NCBI GenBank assembly: GCA_900474095.1
Contig: UCOA01000013.1
Location: 1 to 62,454, forward strand
Reading direction: 5' to 3'
Length of the DNA: 62,454 bases
From: Hyphomicrobiales bacterium
Lineage (GTDB): Bacteria > Pseudomonadota > Alphaproteobacteria > Rhizobiales > Rhizobiaceae
In this document: in pieces, positions 54,488 to 62,454 of the stretch
Layout: each line of letters starts with the position of its first letter
How positions within the stretch are numbered: the first letter of the stretch is position 1
The notes under the pieces: model-generated
Seen by the model: the letters and a program-made list of their open reading frames with translations, nothing else
The model's database searches: none
Told to the model about the DNA's origin: nothing
Translations under genes and position numbers: made by a program

Positions 54488-55309
54488 TCACTTTGACGGC
54501 ACCGGCGGCGGATGGCCGTCATGGCTCGCCATGTAGCTCTCCACCTCAGCGCCCAGATCCGCCAAAGCTTCGCCGCCGGCCATCAAATCGGTGATCTCCT
54601 CGCGCGACCTTTCGCCCTTGCGGAAATTGGCGGCGACCGCACCCCGGATCAGGACTGCGAAGTGGTCGCCAACCGCGATGGCATGGGTGACCTGGTGGGT
54701 AATGAAGATCACGGCGATCCCTCGCCTCCTCGCCTCCAGCACGATTCGCAGGACGTGAGATGCCTGCTTGACGCCCAATGCTGCCGTCGGCTCGTCAAGG
54801 ATTAGGACGCGTGCACCGAAGTGCACGGCGCGAGCTATCGCCAGAGACTGTCGCTCACCGCCCGAAAGACCGCCAATCAGTCGGTCTCCGTCATCGATAC
54901 GGGTGATGCCGAATCCCTGCACCGCCTTTACCGCAATTTCGTTGGCTTTCTTGCGATCGTAGACCTTGAAGGGGCCGAAGCCCTTGGTGGGCTCCGCACC
55001 AATGAAGAACGAGCGGCCGATGCTCATTAGCGGGAATGTTCCGCCAAATTGATGCACGGTGGAGATGCCCATGCGCTGCGCATCGCGCGGGCCGCCGAAA
55101 TCGACCGGATTTCCGTCCATCAGCACCTCGCCCGAATTGGGCTTGTAGACGCCCGCCAGCGTCTTGATGAGCGTGGATTTGCCTGCACCGTTGTCCCCCA
55201 GGAGGCACAGCACCTCCCCCGCATGCACCTTCATCGAGATATCGTGAAGGACATCGATCGGGCCAAAAGACTTGTTGACGTTTCTTAGTTCAAGGATTGG
55301 CATGGTCAT
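54488..55309 (-). CDS. Single-domain sugar ABC transporter ATPase
   Basis: This 273-residue protein has one ABC domain: Walker [11 protein letters not shown]-loop VHQFGGTFPLMS, signature LSGGERQSLAIARA, Walker [12 protein letters not shown] and switch His in FITHQVTHAIA. It is a close relative of the ATPase at 17907-18707, even in neighbouring motifs, suggesting that the two transporters share ancestry. It ends with a proline-rich tail (HDGHPPPVPSK). It powers the permease encoded ten bases upstream. Confidence 0.9.
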   Translation of the reverse strand: MTMPILELRNVNKSFGPIDVLHDISMKVHAGEVLCLLGDNGAGKSTLIKTLAGVYKPNSGEVLMDGNPVDFGGPRDAQRMGISTVHQFGGTFPLMSIGRSFFIGAEPTKGFGPFKVYDRKKANEIAVKAVQGFGITRIDDGDRLIGGLSGGERQSLAIARAVHFGARVLILDEPTAALGVKQASHVLRIVLEARRRGIAVIFITHQVTHAIAVGDHFAVLIRGAVAANFRKGERSREEITDLMAGGEALADLGAEVESYMASHDGHPPPVPSK

Positions 55310-55318
55310 CGTCTGTCC

Positions 55319-56323
55319 TCACTTCTTCTTCGGGGAATAGGTCAGGGCCATAATGCGGAATGTATTGTTCATCAGCACCGCCAGCAGCAACATGACACCG
55401 ATGATGAGGCTCGACCAATTGCGGTCGAAGGACGTGAAATAGATGCCCTGGTTAACGATGGCGAAGGTAATCGTGCCCAGAAAGATGCCGACAACCGAGC
55501 CGAAACCGCCCGTCAGCAACACGCCGCCCACCACGACCGCGATGATCGAGTTGAAGATGAATGTCATGCCGGCCGAGACCTGGGCGACGTTGAACAGGAT
55601 CGCCTGACACATTCCGAGAAAGGCAGCACTCACCGACGATAGTACGAATAGCGTCACCGTCAGTTTGTCTGTCGGGATGCCCGCATTGCGTGCGCTCACC
55701 TTGTCGCCGCCCAGGGCGAAAAGCCAGCTTCCGAAAGGCGAATAGTGGACGTAGAAGACATAGATCGCCGTCAGAACCATCCACCAGATGATGGTTACCT
55801 GGAAACTTCCGCCGATGAATTGGCCGAACAGGGCCTTTGCGACAGCGCCGGATTGCGCCGGGCTCAACGCCACACTGGTCGTTCCCGTGAGAAACACGGA
55901 GCAGCCCAGTATCAGCCCTTGCACGGCAAAAAGCGTCCCGAGCGTGACGATCAGCGATGGCACTGCTGTGCGTATGACCAAGAAGCCGTTGATGAGGCCG
56001 ACAACCAAGCCGAGTGTGAGCGATCCGACCACACCGAGCCAAATCGGCAAGCCGTAGTAGCCGGAGATGATCGCGACGGTCAAAGCCCCCGCAGGGATCA
56101 TCGCACCAATTGAAATGTCCAGTTCGCCGGAGATCATCAGAAGTCCGACCGGGATTGCGACGATGCCGAGATTGGCGGCAACGTTCAGCCAGCTTGCAGC
56201 GCCGGCAGGCTTCAGGAATTCGACGCTACCGAAGACAACGAAGAAGACGAGCACGAATACAAGACCAAGAAAGGCGCCAGATTCCGGGCGACGAAGAAGA
56301 TCGCCCACAGGGAAATTTTTCAC
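55319..56323 (-). CDS. Sugar ABC transporter permease (CUT2 type)
   Basis: This 334-residue permease has the hallmark LLMISGELDISIGAMIPAGA, then AVPSLIVTLGTLFAVQGLI, LGGDKVSARNAGIPTDKL and AVVVGGVLLTGGFGSVVGI. GTG 56323 with CTGGAG upstream was chosen because the longer open frame has no membrane or family similarity and would overlap the intercistronic stem-loop. It is the second gene of the inositol-type operon. Confidence 0.88.
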   Translation of the reverse strand: MKNFPVGDLLRRPESGAFLGLVFVLVFFVVFGSVEFLKPAGAASWLNVAANLGIVAIPVGLLMISGELDISIGAMIPAGALTVAIISGYYGLPIWLGVVGSLTLGLVVGLINGFLVIRTAVPSLIVTLGTLFAVQGLILGCSVFLTGTTSVALSPAQSGAVAKALFGQFIGGSFQVTIIWWMVLTAIYVFYVHYSPFGSWLFALGGDKVSARNAGIPTDKLTVTLFVLSSVSAAFLGMCQAILFNVAQVSAGMTFIFNSIIAVVVGGVLLTGGFGSVVGIFLGTITFAIVNQGIYFTSFDRNWSSLIIGVMLLLAVLMNNTFRIMALTYSPKKK

Positions 56324-56409
56324 GTGTTTCACTCCAGTGTTGTCCGGAAGCTTGGAACGGGCAGCATTGTCCAGCGCCCTTGCAGCTTCACGAGTTCGCG
56401 AGCGCGGCT

Positions 56410-56438
56410 CTCGATCCGCGGCAAAGGCGCGGATCGAG
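56410..56438 (-). other. Intercistronic stem-loop after the binding-protein gene
   Basis: CTCGATCCGCG and CGCGGATCGAG form a perfect 11-bp stem around seven bases, between the binding-protein stop and the permease start. No T-run follows. This is the same placement as the stem-loops at 16695-16727 and 38348-38372. Confidence 0.65.
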
Positions 56439-56453
56439 GCGAAGAAGAGCTGC

Positions 56454-57428
56454 TTATCGGGCGCCCTTCGAGACACCGGCCAAAGTGGCGTCGATATTGG
56501 ACTTGTCAACAATGCCAGGCCCGGTCAGGACCGGCGCCGTTGGGAGATCGGTTCCAAAGTCTATCGCGGCGGACAGAAGGGTGACCGCCAGATAAGACTG
56601 AAGATAGGGTTGCTGATCAATTGCAAAGCCCTGCGTCCCGTCCTTGATACGGTCGAGACCCGACTGGTTGAGGTCGAAAGTTCCGAGAAGAACTGTTTCA
56701 GTCTTGCCGGCCTGCATAACGCCGATGGCGGCCGAGTCCGCGTCTCCGGCGGAGATGGTGATAACACCATCAATAGTGGCGTCCTGAAGCAATGTCGCCT
56801 TGATGGCTTCGGCAACCGCGGTAGCATCGCCAAAACTCGTCGCGGGCAGCGGCAATTGCTTGGCGGCACCGCCGGCCTTCGCAATTCCCTCGATCACACC
56901 CTTGCAGCGAGCTTCTAGATTGGCGGCACCAGGAACAGTGTTCACGCAGAGCACGTTTTTCTTGCCCTGCTTCGAGAAGTACTCGCCACCCGTGGCGCCC
57001 GCGATGTATTCATCGGAGCCGACATAGTTGATGGCGCCGAGTTCCTTCGCCTTTTCAATTCCTCCGGCATTCATCAGGATGACCTTGATGCCCGCCTTGA
57101 TCGCTTCCTTGATCGCCGGATCCTCCCCTTCCGGAACCCAGTTCGGAATAACGAGCCCATCGACCTTCTGGCTGATCGCAGTCTGGATGAGCTGCACGAC
57201 GTCGGGGGCAAAGTTATCGTAGCTCTGAAGACGCAGGTAGTTCACCGTTCCACCATTCGCCTCGACGATCAGGCGAGCGTCGTCGACACCCTTCTTGATA
57301 ATGTTCCAGAAAGCGTCGTCATTCTTTCCGCCGACGACGGCGATATTAGCAGCCGAGACCGACCCGGCGGCAAAAGCCAACACGCTCGTCGCCAGTAATG
57401 TCGCACAGAAGTGCTTCAAACGTCCCAT
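56454..57428 (-). CDS. Periplasmic sugar-binding protein of the inositol-type operon
   Basis: This 324-residue protein has a signal peptide (CATLLATSVLAFAAGSVSA, cleavage before ANIAVV) and the type 1 binding fold (GGKNDDAFWNIIKKGVDD, LVIPNWVPEGEDPAIKEAI, CVNTVPGAANLEARCKGVIE, FDLNQSGLDRIKDGTQGFAI). GGAGGAAGAA precedes ATG 57428. It starts the operon that contains iolC and iolD, so myo-inositol or a stereoisomer or derivative is the likely ligand. Confidence 0.9.
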   Translation of the reverse strand: MGRLKHFCATLLATSVLAFAAGSVSAANIAVVGGKNDDAFWNIIKKGVDDARLIVEANGGTVNYLRLQSYDNFAPDVVQLIQTAISQKVDGLVIPNWVPEGEDPAIKEAIKAGIKVILMNAGGIEKAKELGAINYVGSDEYIAGATGGEYFSKQGKKNVLCVNTVPGAANLEARCKGVIEGIAKAGGAAKQLPLPATSFGDATAVAEAIKATLLQDATIDGVITISAGDADSAAIGVMQAGKTETVLLGTFDLNQSGLDRIKDGTQGFAIDQQPYLQSYLAVTLLSAAIDFGTDLPTAPVLTGPGIVDKSNIDATLAGVSKGAR

Positions 57429-57544
57429 TTCTTCCTCCCATTTCCCATCATCAGATGGCTCCACAAAATGCGTATTGATGTGTAATGTGAGGGGTGTCAG
57501 AATGAAACCTCCTTCATTTTTAATGCGCTTTTTTATTCCAAAAC

Positions 57545-57564
57545 ATGTCATTCACGAATGACAT
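57545..57564. promoter_or_regulatory. LacI-type operator between the divergent regulator and transport genes
   Basis: ATGTCATTCACGAATGACAT is a 20-bp palindrome with nine of ten pairs matching; only the central A-C pair fails. It lies 17 bases before the LacI gene and about 115 bases before the binding-protein gene on the other strand, so one repressor could control both. Confidence 0.7.
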
Positions 57565-57581
57565 TCACGGGGTGTTGGAAG

Positions 57582-58622
57582 ATGAACAGACCGACGATGA
57601 ATGATCTGGCGAAGACTGCAAATGTGAGTCTTTCCACTCTCAACCGGCTCTTGCACGGAACAGGAACAGTGCGGGCGGAAACGATTGACCGAATTCTGGA
57701 CGCCGCTGATGAAATTGGATTCTATGGGCTTGGGGCGTTACGCCAACGCAAGCGCGAGAACCTGCCGCATCGCCGACTTGCCTTTCTGATGCAGCAGTCG
57801 CGTCGGCCGCTCTACCAACTTTGGGCAGAAGGGATCACGTCAGCATCCAAGCTCCGCAGCGACGCCGTCATCAAGCCGGAAGTCGTCTTCGAGGACGACC
57901 TTTCCCCCGAAGCAGTCTCCACGAATCTGCTGAAGGTGGGTGAAACGGCCGACGCCATCGCGGTGATAACGGCTGATCATCCGCTGGTTAGTCAGGCAAT
58001 AGACGAGTTGCGCGCCAGGGGTATCCCTGTGGTTGCTTATGTTACCGACCTCTCGGCAGCCAGTCGGGCGGGCTTTGTGGGCACCGATAACTGGAAGAGA
58101 GGTCGAACCGCCGCCTGGTTCATCAGCCAGACCACCGACGGTTCCGGCACGGTCGTTCCCCTCGTCGGAAGTAATCGCTATCAATGCCAGGACATAGCGG
58201 ATGCAAGCTTCCGGTCGTACATGCGTGAGCATGCGCCCGAAATCCATGTCAGCGAAACGCTTCTTACCCACGAAGTTCCAGAAAACGCCTATGTTATTGT
58301 TCGCAGATTGATAGAGGAAGAACCGGAACTCAGGGGTATTTTTGTCAATGGAGGCGGCATTTCGGGGGTTTTGAGAGCCTTGCGCGAGCTGTTACCGGAG
58401 CAGCAGCGCAAGATCCGGATAGTCTGTAGCGATATCGGCCCGGAAACGCGTAAAGGGCTGAGCGAGGGTTTGATCACCGCATCGCTGTGCCATCCCCTGG
58501 AAAGAATGCCGCGGGAACTGATCGACGTCATGTTGCGGCTGATCGAACGAAGAGACGCAGCGTCGATCGAACAGCGGATCGTTCCTTTTGACATCCTTAC
58601 CCCCGAAAGCATTTGGACGTGA
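57582..58622 (+). CDS. LacI-family transcriptional regulator
   Basis: This 346-residue repressor has the helix-turn-helix TMNDLAKTANVSLSTLNRLL, the hinge region TIDRILDAADEIGFYGLGAL and a periplasmic-binding-like effector domain (LAFLMQQSRRPLYQLWAEG, AVITADHPLVSQAIDELRAR, IRIVCSDIGPETRKGL). It resembles regulators of cyclitol and inositol operons in its neighbourhood more than classical LacI. ATG 57582 follows GGAAG. It is divergent from the inositol-type operon, with the palindrome at 57545-57564 as the likely site. Confidence 0.9.
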   Translation: MNRPTMNDLAKTANVSLSTLNRLLHGTGTVRAETIDRILDAADEIGFYGLGALRQRKRENLPHRRLAFLMQQSRRPLYQLWAEGITSASKLRSDAVIKPEVVFEDDLSPEAVSTNLLKVGETADAIAVITADHPLVSQAIDELRARGIPVVAYVTDLSAASRAGFVGTDNWKRGRTAAWFISQTTDGSGTVVPLVGSNRYQCQDIADASFRSYMREHAPEIHVSETLLTHEVPENAYVIVRRLIEEEPELRGIFVNGGGISGVLRALRELLPEQQRKIRIVCSDIGPETRKGLSEGLITASLCHPLERMPRELIDVMLRLIERRDAASIEQRIVPFDILTPESIWT

Positions 58623-58653
58623 GCGTCTCTTGTTCTTTTTACGAGCACGAATA

Positions 58654-58860
58654 TCAAAACGTTTCGCATTTGATCGGCCCCATAGCCGCGGCTTTGAAAT
58701 AGTTTCGGCATTCGGTCACGGAGAAGAGGTTGCGGACGTGGCCGAGTGCGTCGAAGCGCTGCCCGCTTTCGCAGGAGAAATTGAAGGAGGTTTCTTTCGA
58801 TCGGGTTGAGGTCGGGCGAAGAGGGGTGGCCAAAGGGAAACGCCCCGAGGCCTAGATACC
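58654..58860 (-). mobile_element. Remnant of an IS630-family transposase, 3' end only
   Basis: On the minus strand the end of an IS630 transposase is readable: HPSSPDLNPIERNLLQFLLRK with the catalytic Glu at codon 58796-58798. A frameshift follows near 58770, then RFDALGHVRNLFSVTECRNYFK in a second frame and a stop at 58654. The front two thirds and the inverted repeats are not visible. It abuts the truncated dinB remnant, so the insertion or a later deletion probably destroyed that gene. Confidence 0.65.
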
Positions 58861-58904
58861 CTCGATTTTGTTTGTGCGGCCTTTTGAAGTCGACAGCCGA
58901 CAGC

Positions 58905-59720
58905 CCACTTCGGGATCGGATGCCATGGATAGTTTGCGGTACCTACGATCGAGCCCTGTCGCTCGACGAGGTTATCTTGACGTCACCGACAACAAGCAGG
59001 GATACCGATCGCGACCGAGATTGCCGCCATGATCCAGACCAGCATTAAGTACGTTACCGGTCTCAATGCATCTGGCCGGAATCTCGTACTGCAAGTTCCT
59101 CGCCAAGATGGCGAGCGACTTAAACAAGCCCAATGGGCAAGCAGTCATTACGCCGAGAAACGGACCGGCCTTTGTCGAGTTGCTGGCTGTAAAGAAGTTT
59201 CATGGCGTCGGGGGCGACCGCAGCCAAGATGAAGGATTTGGGGATTCTCACGGGCGCGGACCTGAAAGCGAAATCCCTCCCCTTCTTGCAGCAGCATTTC
59301 GGCAAGTCGGGTTCTTTGTACTACGACATCGCCCGCGGGATCGATCACCGCCCTGTCCAACCGGATCGACCGCTCAAATCCGTCGGCGCCGAGGATACGC
59401 TTTCCACGGATCGTCCACCCGGGGGCGCCCGCGCGGAAATTAAGCCGCTCGCGGCTAAGGTCTGGGGCCATTGCGAAAACAACCGGCTCCGCGGCCGGAC
59501 CGTCACGCTTAAGGTCAAATACGCCGACTTCCAGATCATTACCCGCAGCCGGACGATGGTCACGCCGATCGAAGCGGCGGACGATCTTGAGTCTGCCGGC
59601 CGCGCGCTTCTCGACCTTTTGTTCCCGACGGCGAAAGGGATCCATCTAATCGGCGTGACGCTCTCTTCCTTCATTGACAACGAGGAGAGCGATACGGAGC
59701 AGTTTGAACTGCAGATCTAG
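58905..59720 (+). pseudogene. dinB: Remnant of DNA polymerase IV
   Basis: Fragments of a Y-family polymerase appear in shifting frames: [77 protein letters not shown] last open part from about 59213 is [59 protein letters not shown]. At least four frameshifts are needed to join them. The N-terminal palm with its first catalytic Asp is absent, the DNA there being an IS630 remnant. The last 172 codons are open and look intact but encode only the finger and little-finger side. Confidence 0.75.
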
Positions 59721-59917
59721 GCGACGGTTAAGTTTCATTATCGACGGTGCGGGGCTCTTGGCAGAGCGCGCGACGTGAATAGACGTGGAGCGAGTTATCC
59801 GCGAACCGCTTAGCGGAAGGAAAGGACCTAGCCGCGAGGGGCGACGACTGTGAGTGCTTCGCGTGCCGAGCAGCGATCTGTCGGAACTGTTTCATATTTG
59901 GGCTTCTTAGACCAACC

Positions 59918-59945
59918 GACCAAATTTTAGATATAAATATTGGTC
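59918..59945. repeat. AT-rich inverted repeat GACCAA-N16-TTGGTC
   Basis: Six-base arms flank a 16-base, almost pure AT spacer. A second GACCAA-like motif (AGACCAACC) is adjacent. It resembles an operator but has no recognised gene beside it. Confidence 0.35.
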
Positions 59946-60018
59946 AGTAAAGGCGTATGAATTGAATTGCTAGTTGCGACGTGTAGGGTCAATTCTATCT
60001 CGTTGCTGACTGAAACTG

Positions 60019-60279
60019 CTACGGGATTTCAAACGGATCTAAGTGGAATTCGGCTTCCACGATCGCAGCAACGAGATGACACCCGCGTAGCGCGAGCAGA
60101 GAAAGGAACGCCACTGCCGAACACAGCACGATATAGTGCCTGAGTTGCGATCGTCTCCGCAATCTTGATGCGAGGAGGGTCCCGGCGTGCTGGACAAGTC
60201 GCCCGATTGCGACGATCAGAAACAGAGCCACCATCAGATACCCGCTCAATGAGGCGGCGCTTATCAGCAAGAAGATCAA
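60019..60279 (-). CDS. Possible small membrane protein
   Basis: An 86-residue frame would encode two hydrophobic segments (LSGYLMVALFLIVAIG and HYIVLCSAVAFLSLLAL) separated by a basic loop (ASRLRRRSQLRH). The only start is TTG 60279, and no clear ribosome site precedes it. Another frame overlaps it on the same strand. The topology is credible but coding is unproven. Confidence 0.3.
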   Translation of the reverse strand: MIFLLISAASLSGYLMVALFLIVAIGRLVQHAGTLLASRLRRRSQLRHYIVLCSAVAFLSLLALRGCHLVAAIVEAEFHLDPFEIP

Positions 60280-60909
60280 AAGACATATCCCAGATTAAGC
60301 GCCCGTACCTGCTTCTGAGTTGCAATCGGCCAGAACTGCTTGTGCGAAGCCGCCTGCCCGGCTCCGGCTCATTCGTTTTCCATTCCTAAAAAGCGTTCGT
60401 TCAATGGCCGACCTAAAGACGACTAAGGCCTAAAAAGCGCCGTCAGCTTTGTAGAGCGGGCAGTCGCCGGGACTTTAATGAGCCTCTTAGGATCGAAGAT
60501 CCCTCAACCCTTCTCGGTGGCGCAGCAAACCCAACACAACCTTTGCCGCGGTCCACCATCGGGGCGCTTTGCATTCTCGCATCCCTTCATTCCTTGCCTG
60601 CTCGGCGCCGGCCGGTTCCGCTCTTGTAGCCGTAGGCTGAACAAGGAACTCGATCCGTTTCATGAATGCGCTGCCGTCGAACCGTTTTGACATTATCAAT
60701 GGACCATCGCCGGAAGGCTCTGTGTGGAAGAAAATCTCAAGATTCACCACTGGTATCGGGCGGATGCTGCGCAGGAGATCGATCTTCGATCGCGTCGTTA
60801 TGGCGAAAGAACAATGATCCGAACGGAGTACATCAAAGGCCTCCGGAACCGTCGATACTGCGACGGACTCATGCCCACGAACGGCCCGGTCGCGCGACAA
60901 TTTCTGAGG

Positions 60910-60931
60910 AAAGCGCTTGCGCAAGCGCTTT
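60910..60931. promoter_or_regulatory. 22-bp perfect palindrome upstream of the MalE-type gene
   Basis: AAAGCGCTTGC is followed immediately by its exact complement, and the T-run continues to six bases at 60929-60934. The even symmetry with a central GCGC is typical of LacI-family operators, and it lies 170 bases before the binding-protein gene. It could also fold as a terminator, but no plus-strand gene ends nearby. Confidence 0.55.
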
Positions 60932-61101
60932 TTTCGTATTAGCCTCTGAATATCAGCTCATGCTCAGCGACCTGGACCGTCGAAAATTTGCGGCAGATTC
61001 AGCTTGCGAATGGCTGATACGCCGCGATGGAGACGTGGTGAACTGAGGAGATGCCCTGCGCGCGCAAGCTGTGGCGAGACCGGGCTTTGGAGGAGAAGAA
61101 A

Positions 61102-62397
61102 ATGAAAATGACATTGTTTTCGCGGCGCGCGATCGCGCGCTACGCAATGGCTGTTCTGTTGTCGAGCGTGACGGGTCTTGCAGTCCCCGCTCTCGCAGGT
61201 GATCCCGTCGAATTGCGTTATTTCTACCGCGCACCGTGGCCGTCGTCGGAAATCTACGCCAACTGGCTCATCGACGAATGGAACAAGAAGAACGGCGACC
61301 GCATCCATGTGACCGGAGCGAGCGTCGACGGCGAGACCTACAAGACCAAGCAGACGATCGAACTTGCCTCGAGCAATCCACCGGACGTGTTCTATTCCTG
61401 GGAAGGCGGCCGCGCGCAAGAAGTCATAAAGAACGGTTTCGCCGCCGACCTGACCTCCTATTATACGAAGTACGGCTGGGACAAATTCCTCGTTCCGGCA
61501 TCCGTGTCATTGGCAACCTTCGGCGACAAGAAATACTTCGTTCCCACTGAAATCGGCGCATCCGTCGTCTGGTATCGCAAGGACCTTTACGAGAAACTCG
61601 GCCTGAAGGTTCCGACAACATGGGACGAACTGATGGCCAATGCGGAAGCGGGCAAGAAAGCCGGCCTCTGGCCGTTCCTGCTGGCAAACCAGAAAAAGTG
61701 GCCATCGCAGTTCATGTGGTCGGCCATCCTGGTCAACAAGTTCGGCCTCGATACCTACCAAGGCCTGGTCAACAACACGATTCCGTGGACCGATCCGAGC
61801 GCCGTCGAAACCACGAAGATCATGGCGGACCTGGCCACGAACGGCATGTTCGAACCGTCCTTCAACTCGATCGACGTCGGTCCGGCCATGGTGCCGTGGT
61901 CGCAGGGCAAGGCGCTGCACTGGTATCAGGGTTCGTTCAACCTCGGTCGGTTCCGCGGCGATCAGCCGAAATGCTGCGTCGTGCCGATGGACTACTTCCC
62001 GATGCCCTCCATCGATGGCAAGAAGCCCGTGATGTCGGTCTTTGCCGAAGACACCATCATGATCCATGCCAAGAGCCCGCATAAGGACGAGGCCGCCGAA
62101 TTCGTCGACTGGATGATCTCCAAGCCGGCGATGACCGAAAAGCTGGCGATCGACAAGCCCTTCCCTTCATCGACGCAGGGCGATCTTTCGAGCCTCTCGG
62201 AGATGGAACAACGCCTCGGCAAGGAAATGGCAAGCGCCGGTCAGTTCACCTTCATGCACGTGGACCACGCCACGCCGCCCTCGATCTCCGACCGGTTCCT
62301 CGACGGCCTGCAGGGCGTGCTGGCGGGTGCGATCACGCCGGAGGATGCCATGCAGCAGACCGAGGACGAGGCGGTCCGCACGCGCGGCAAGATCTAA
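61102..62397 (+). CDS. Extracellular sugar-binding protein (family 1, MalE-like)
   Basis: This 431-residue binding protein has a twin-arginine-like or Sec signal region (FSRRAIARYAMAVLLSSVTG, cleavage near PALA-GD). The family 1 fold follows: ASSNPPDVFYSWEGGRAQEV, VPTEIGASVVWYRKDLYEKL, VPTTWDELMANAEAGKKAGL, and MSVFAEDTIMIHAKSPHKDE. GGAGGAGAAG precedes ATG 61102. It is probably the first gene of a CUT1-type importer for an oligosaccharide or glycoside, whose permease genes should lie past the window end. A LacI-type palindrome lies upstream. Confidence 0.9.
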   Translation: MKMTLFSRRAIARYAMAVLLSSVTGLAVPALAGDPVELRYFYRAPWPSSEIYANWLIDEWNKKNGDRIHVTGASVDGETYKTKQTIELASSNPPDVFYSWEGGRAQEVIKNGFAADLTSYYTKYGWDKFLVPASVSLATFGDKKYFVPTEIGASVVWYRKDLYEKLGLKVPTTWDELMANAEAGKKAGLWPFLLANQKKWPSQFMWSAILVNKFGLDTYQGLVNNTIPWTDPSAVETTKIMADLATNGMFEPSFNSIDVGPAMVPWSQGKALHWYQGSFNLGRFRGDQPKCCVVPMDYFPMPSIDGKKPVMSVFAEDTIMIHAKSPHKDEAAEFVDWMISKPAMTEKLAIDKPFPSSTQGDLSSLSEMEQRLGKEMASAGQFTFMHVDHATPPSISDRFLDGLQGVLAGAITPEDAMQQTEDEAVRTRGKI

Positions 62398-62454
62398 GAA
62401 ACCGCTCACGTCTCAGGCCGCGACGGTGCCTTCCAGCCGAGACCGGCCGCGACC

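Larger units (their letters stand above)
59721..61101. other. Long gene-poor stretch before the MalE-type operon
   Basis: In 1381 bases I can support only a doubtful small membrane ORF (60019-60279, minus strand), an AT-rich inverted repeat (59918-59945) and the strong palindrome at 60910-60931. Minus-strand and plus-strand frames between 60487 and 61046 overlap each other and match nothing I know. Confidence 0.5.

Noticed and set aside
60487..60924. A 145-codon minus-strand frame
   Set aside because: It has no ribosome site and no family signature, overlaps plus-strand frames of similar length, and starts within the 22-bp palindrome.
1..62454. tRNA, rRNA and CRISPR arrays
   Set aside because: I looked for cloverleaf-like, rRNA-like and regularly spaced repeats by eye and found none. 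A covariance or repeat search was not possible.

Overview
The window reads as a piece of an alphaproteobacterial genome of the Rhizobiaceae type, probably accessory or megaplasmid DNA. The reasons are four solute-uptake systems of ABC type, a rhizobial-style iolC kinase/aldolase fusion, an SLC5-fused sensor kinase next to cstA, a Gfo/Idh/MocA dehydrogenase close to rhizobial inositol dehydrogenases, and decayed recombinase, IS630 and dinB remnants. I see no rRNA, tRNA or CRISPR array. Assignments rest on motif and family recognition by eye, without database searches.

Layout. 1-4186: a frameshifted recombinase remnant, a degenerate stand-alone receiver protein, and a DnaQ-like exonuclease followed by a UvrD/Rep helicase. 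4450-14152: a divergent sugar or sugar-alcohol locus. One arm encodes an ABC importer and a short-chain dehydrogenase (SDR). The other encodes a two-subunit transketolase, an FGGY kinase, a SorC-type regulator and a second SDR. 14515-20922: a LacI regulator, divergent from a second sugar ABC operon with a TIM-barrel isomerase, an inositol-dehydrogenase-like enzyme and an RpiR fragment. Two tandem operator-like palindromes lie at its promoter. 21836-26784: a fatty acid desaturase, an unknown gene and a class A penicillin-binding protein, separated by long stretches with no recognisable gene.

26948-33626: ybdD-cstA, divergent from a sodium-symporter-fused hybrid histidine kinase and its LuxR-type response regulator. 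33743-40484: an amino-acid-type ABC operon ending in a fused glutamine-amidotransferase/RidA protein and a DadA-like FAD enzyme, divergent from a GlxA-type AraC regulator. 40695-43501: a small secreted protein and a class III cyclase with TolB-like and TPR regions.

43617-58622: a long minus-strand inositol-type operon. It holds a sugar ABC importer, three TIM-barrel enzymes, a Gfo/Idh/MocA dehydrogenase, iolC and iolD, then a chimeric wreck of iolB joined to the back half of an ornithine-cyclodeaminase-family gene, then aconitase X. A LacI regulator with a 20-bp operator candidate is divergent from it. 58654-62454: IS630 and dinB remnants, a mostly gene-poor stretch with a strong 22-bp palindrome, and the start of a fourth (MalE-type) sugar uptake operon running off the window.

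How the parts fit. The window is largely a carbon-scavenging region. Each importer is paired with its own local regulator and early catabolic enzymes. Binding-protein genes in three operons are followed by intercistronic stem-loops, probably to raise binding-protein expression. The most notable items are the iolB-cyclodeaminase chimera, the amidotransferase-RidA fusion, the split-transketolase pathway of unknown substrate, and the symporter-kinase system beside cstA.
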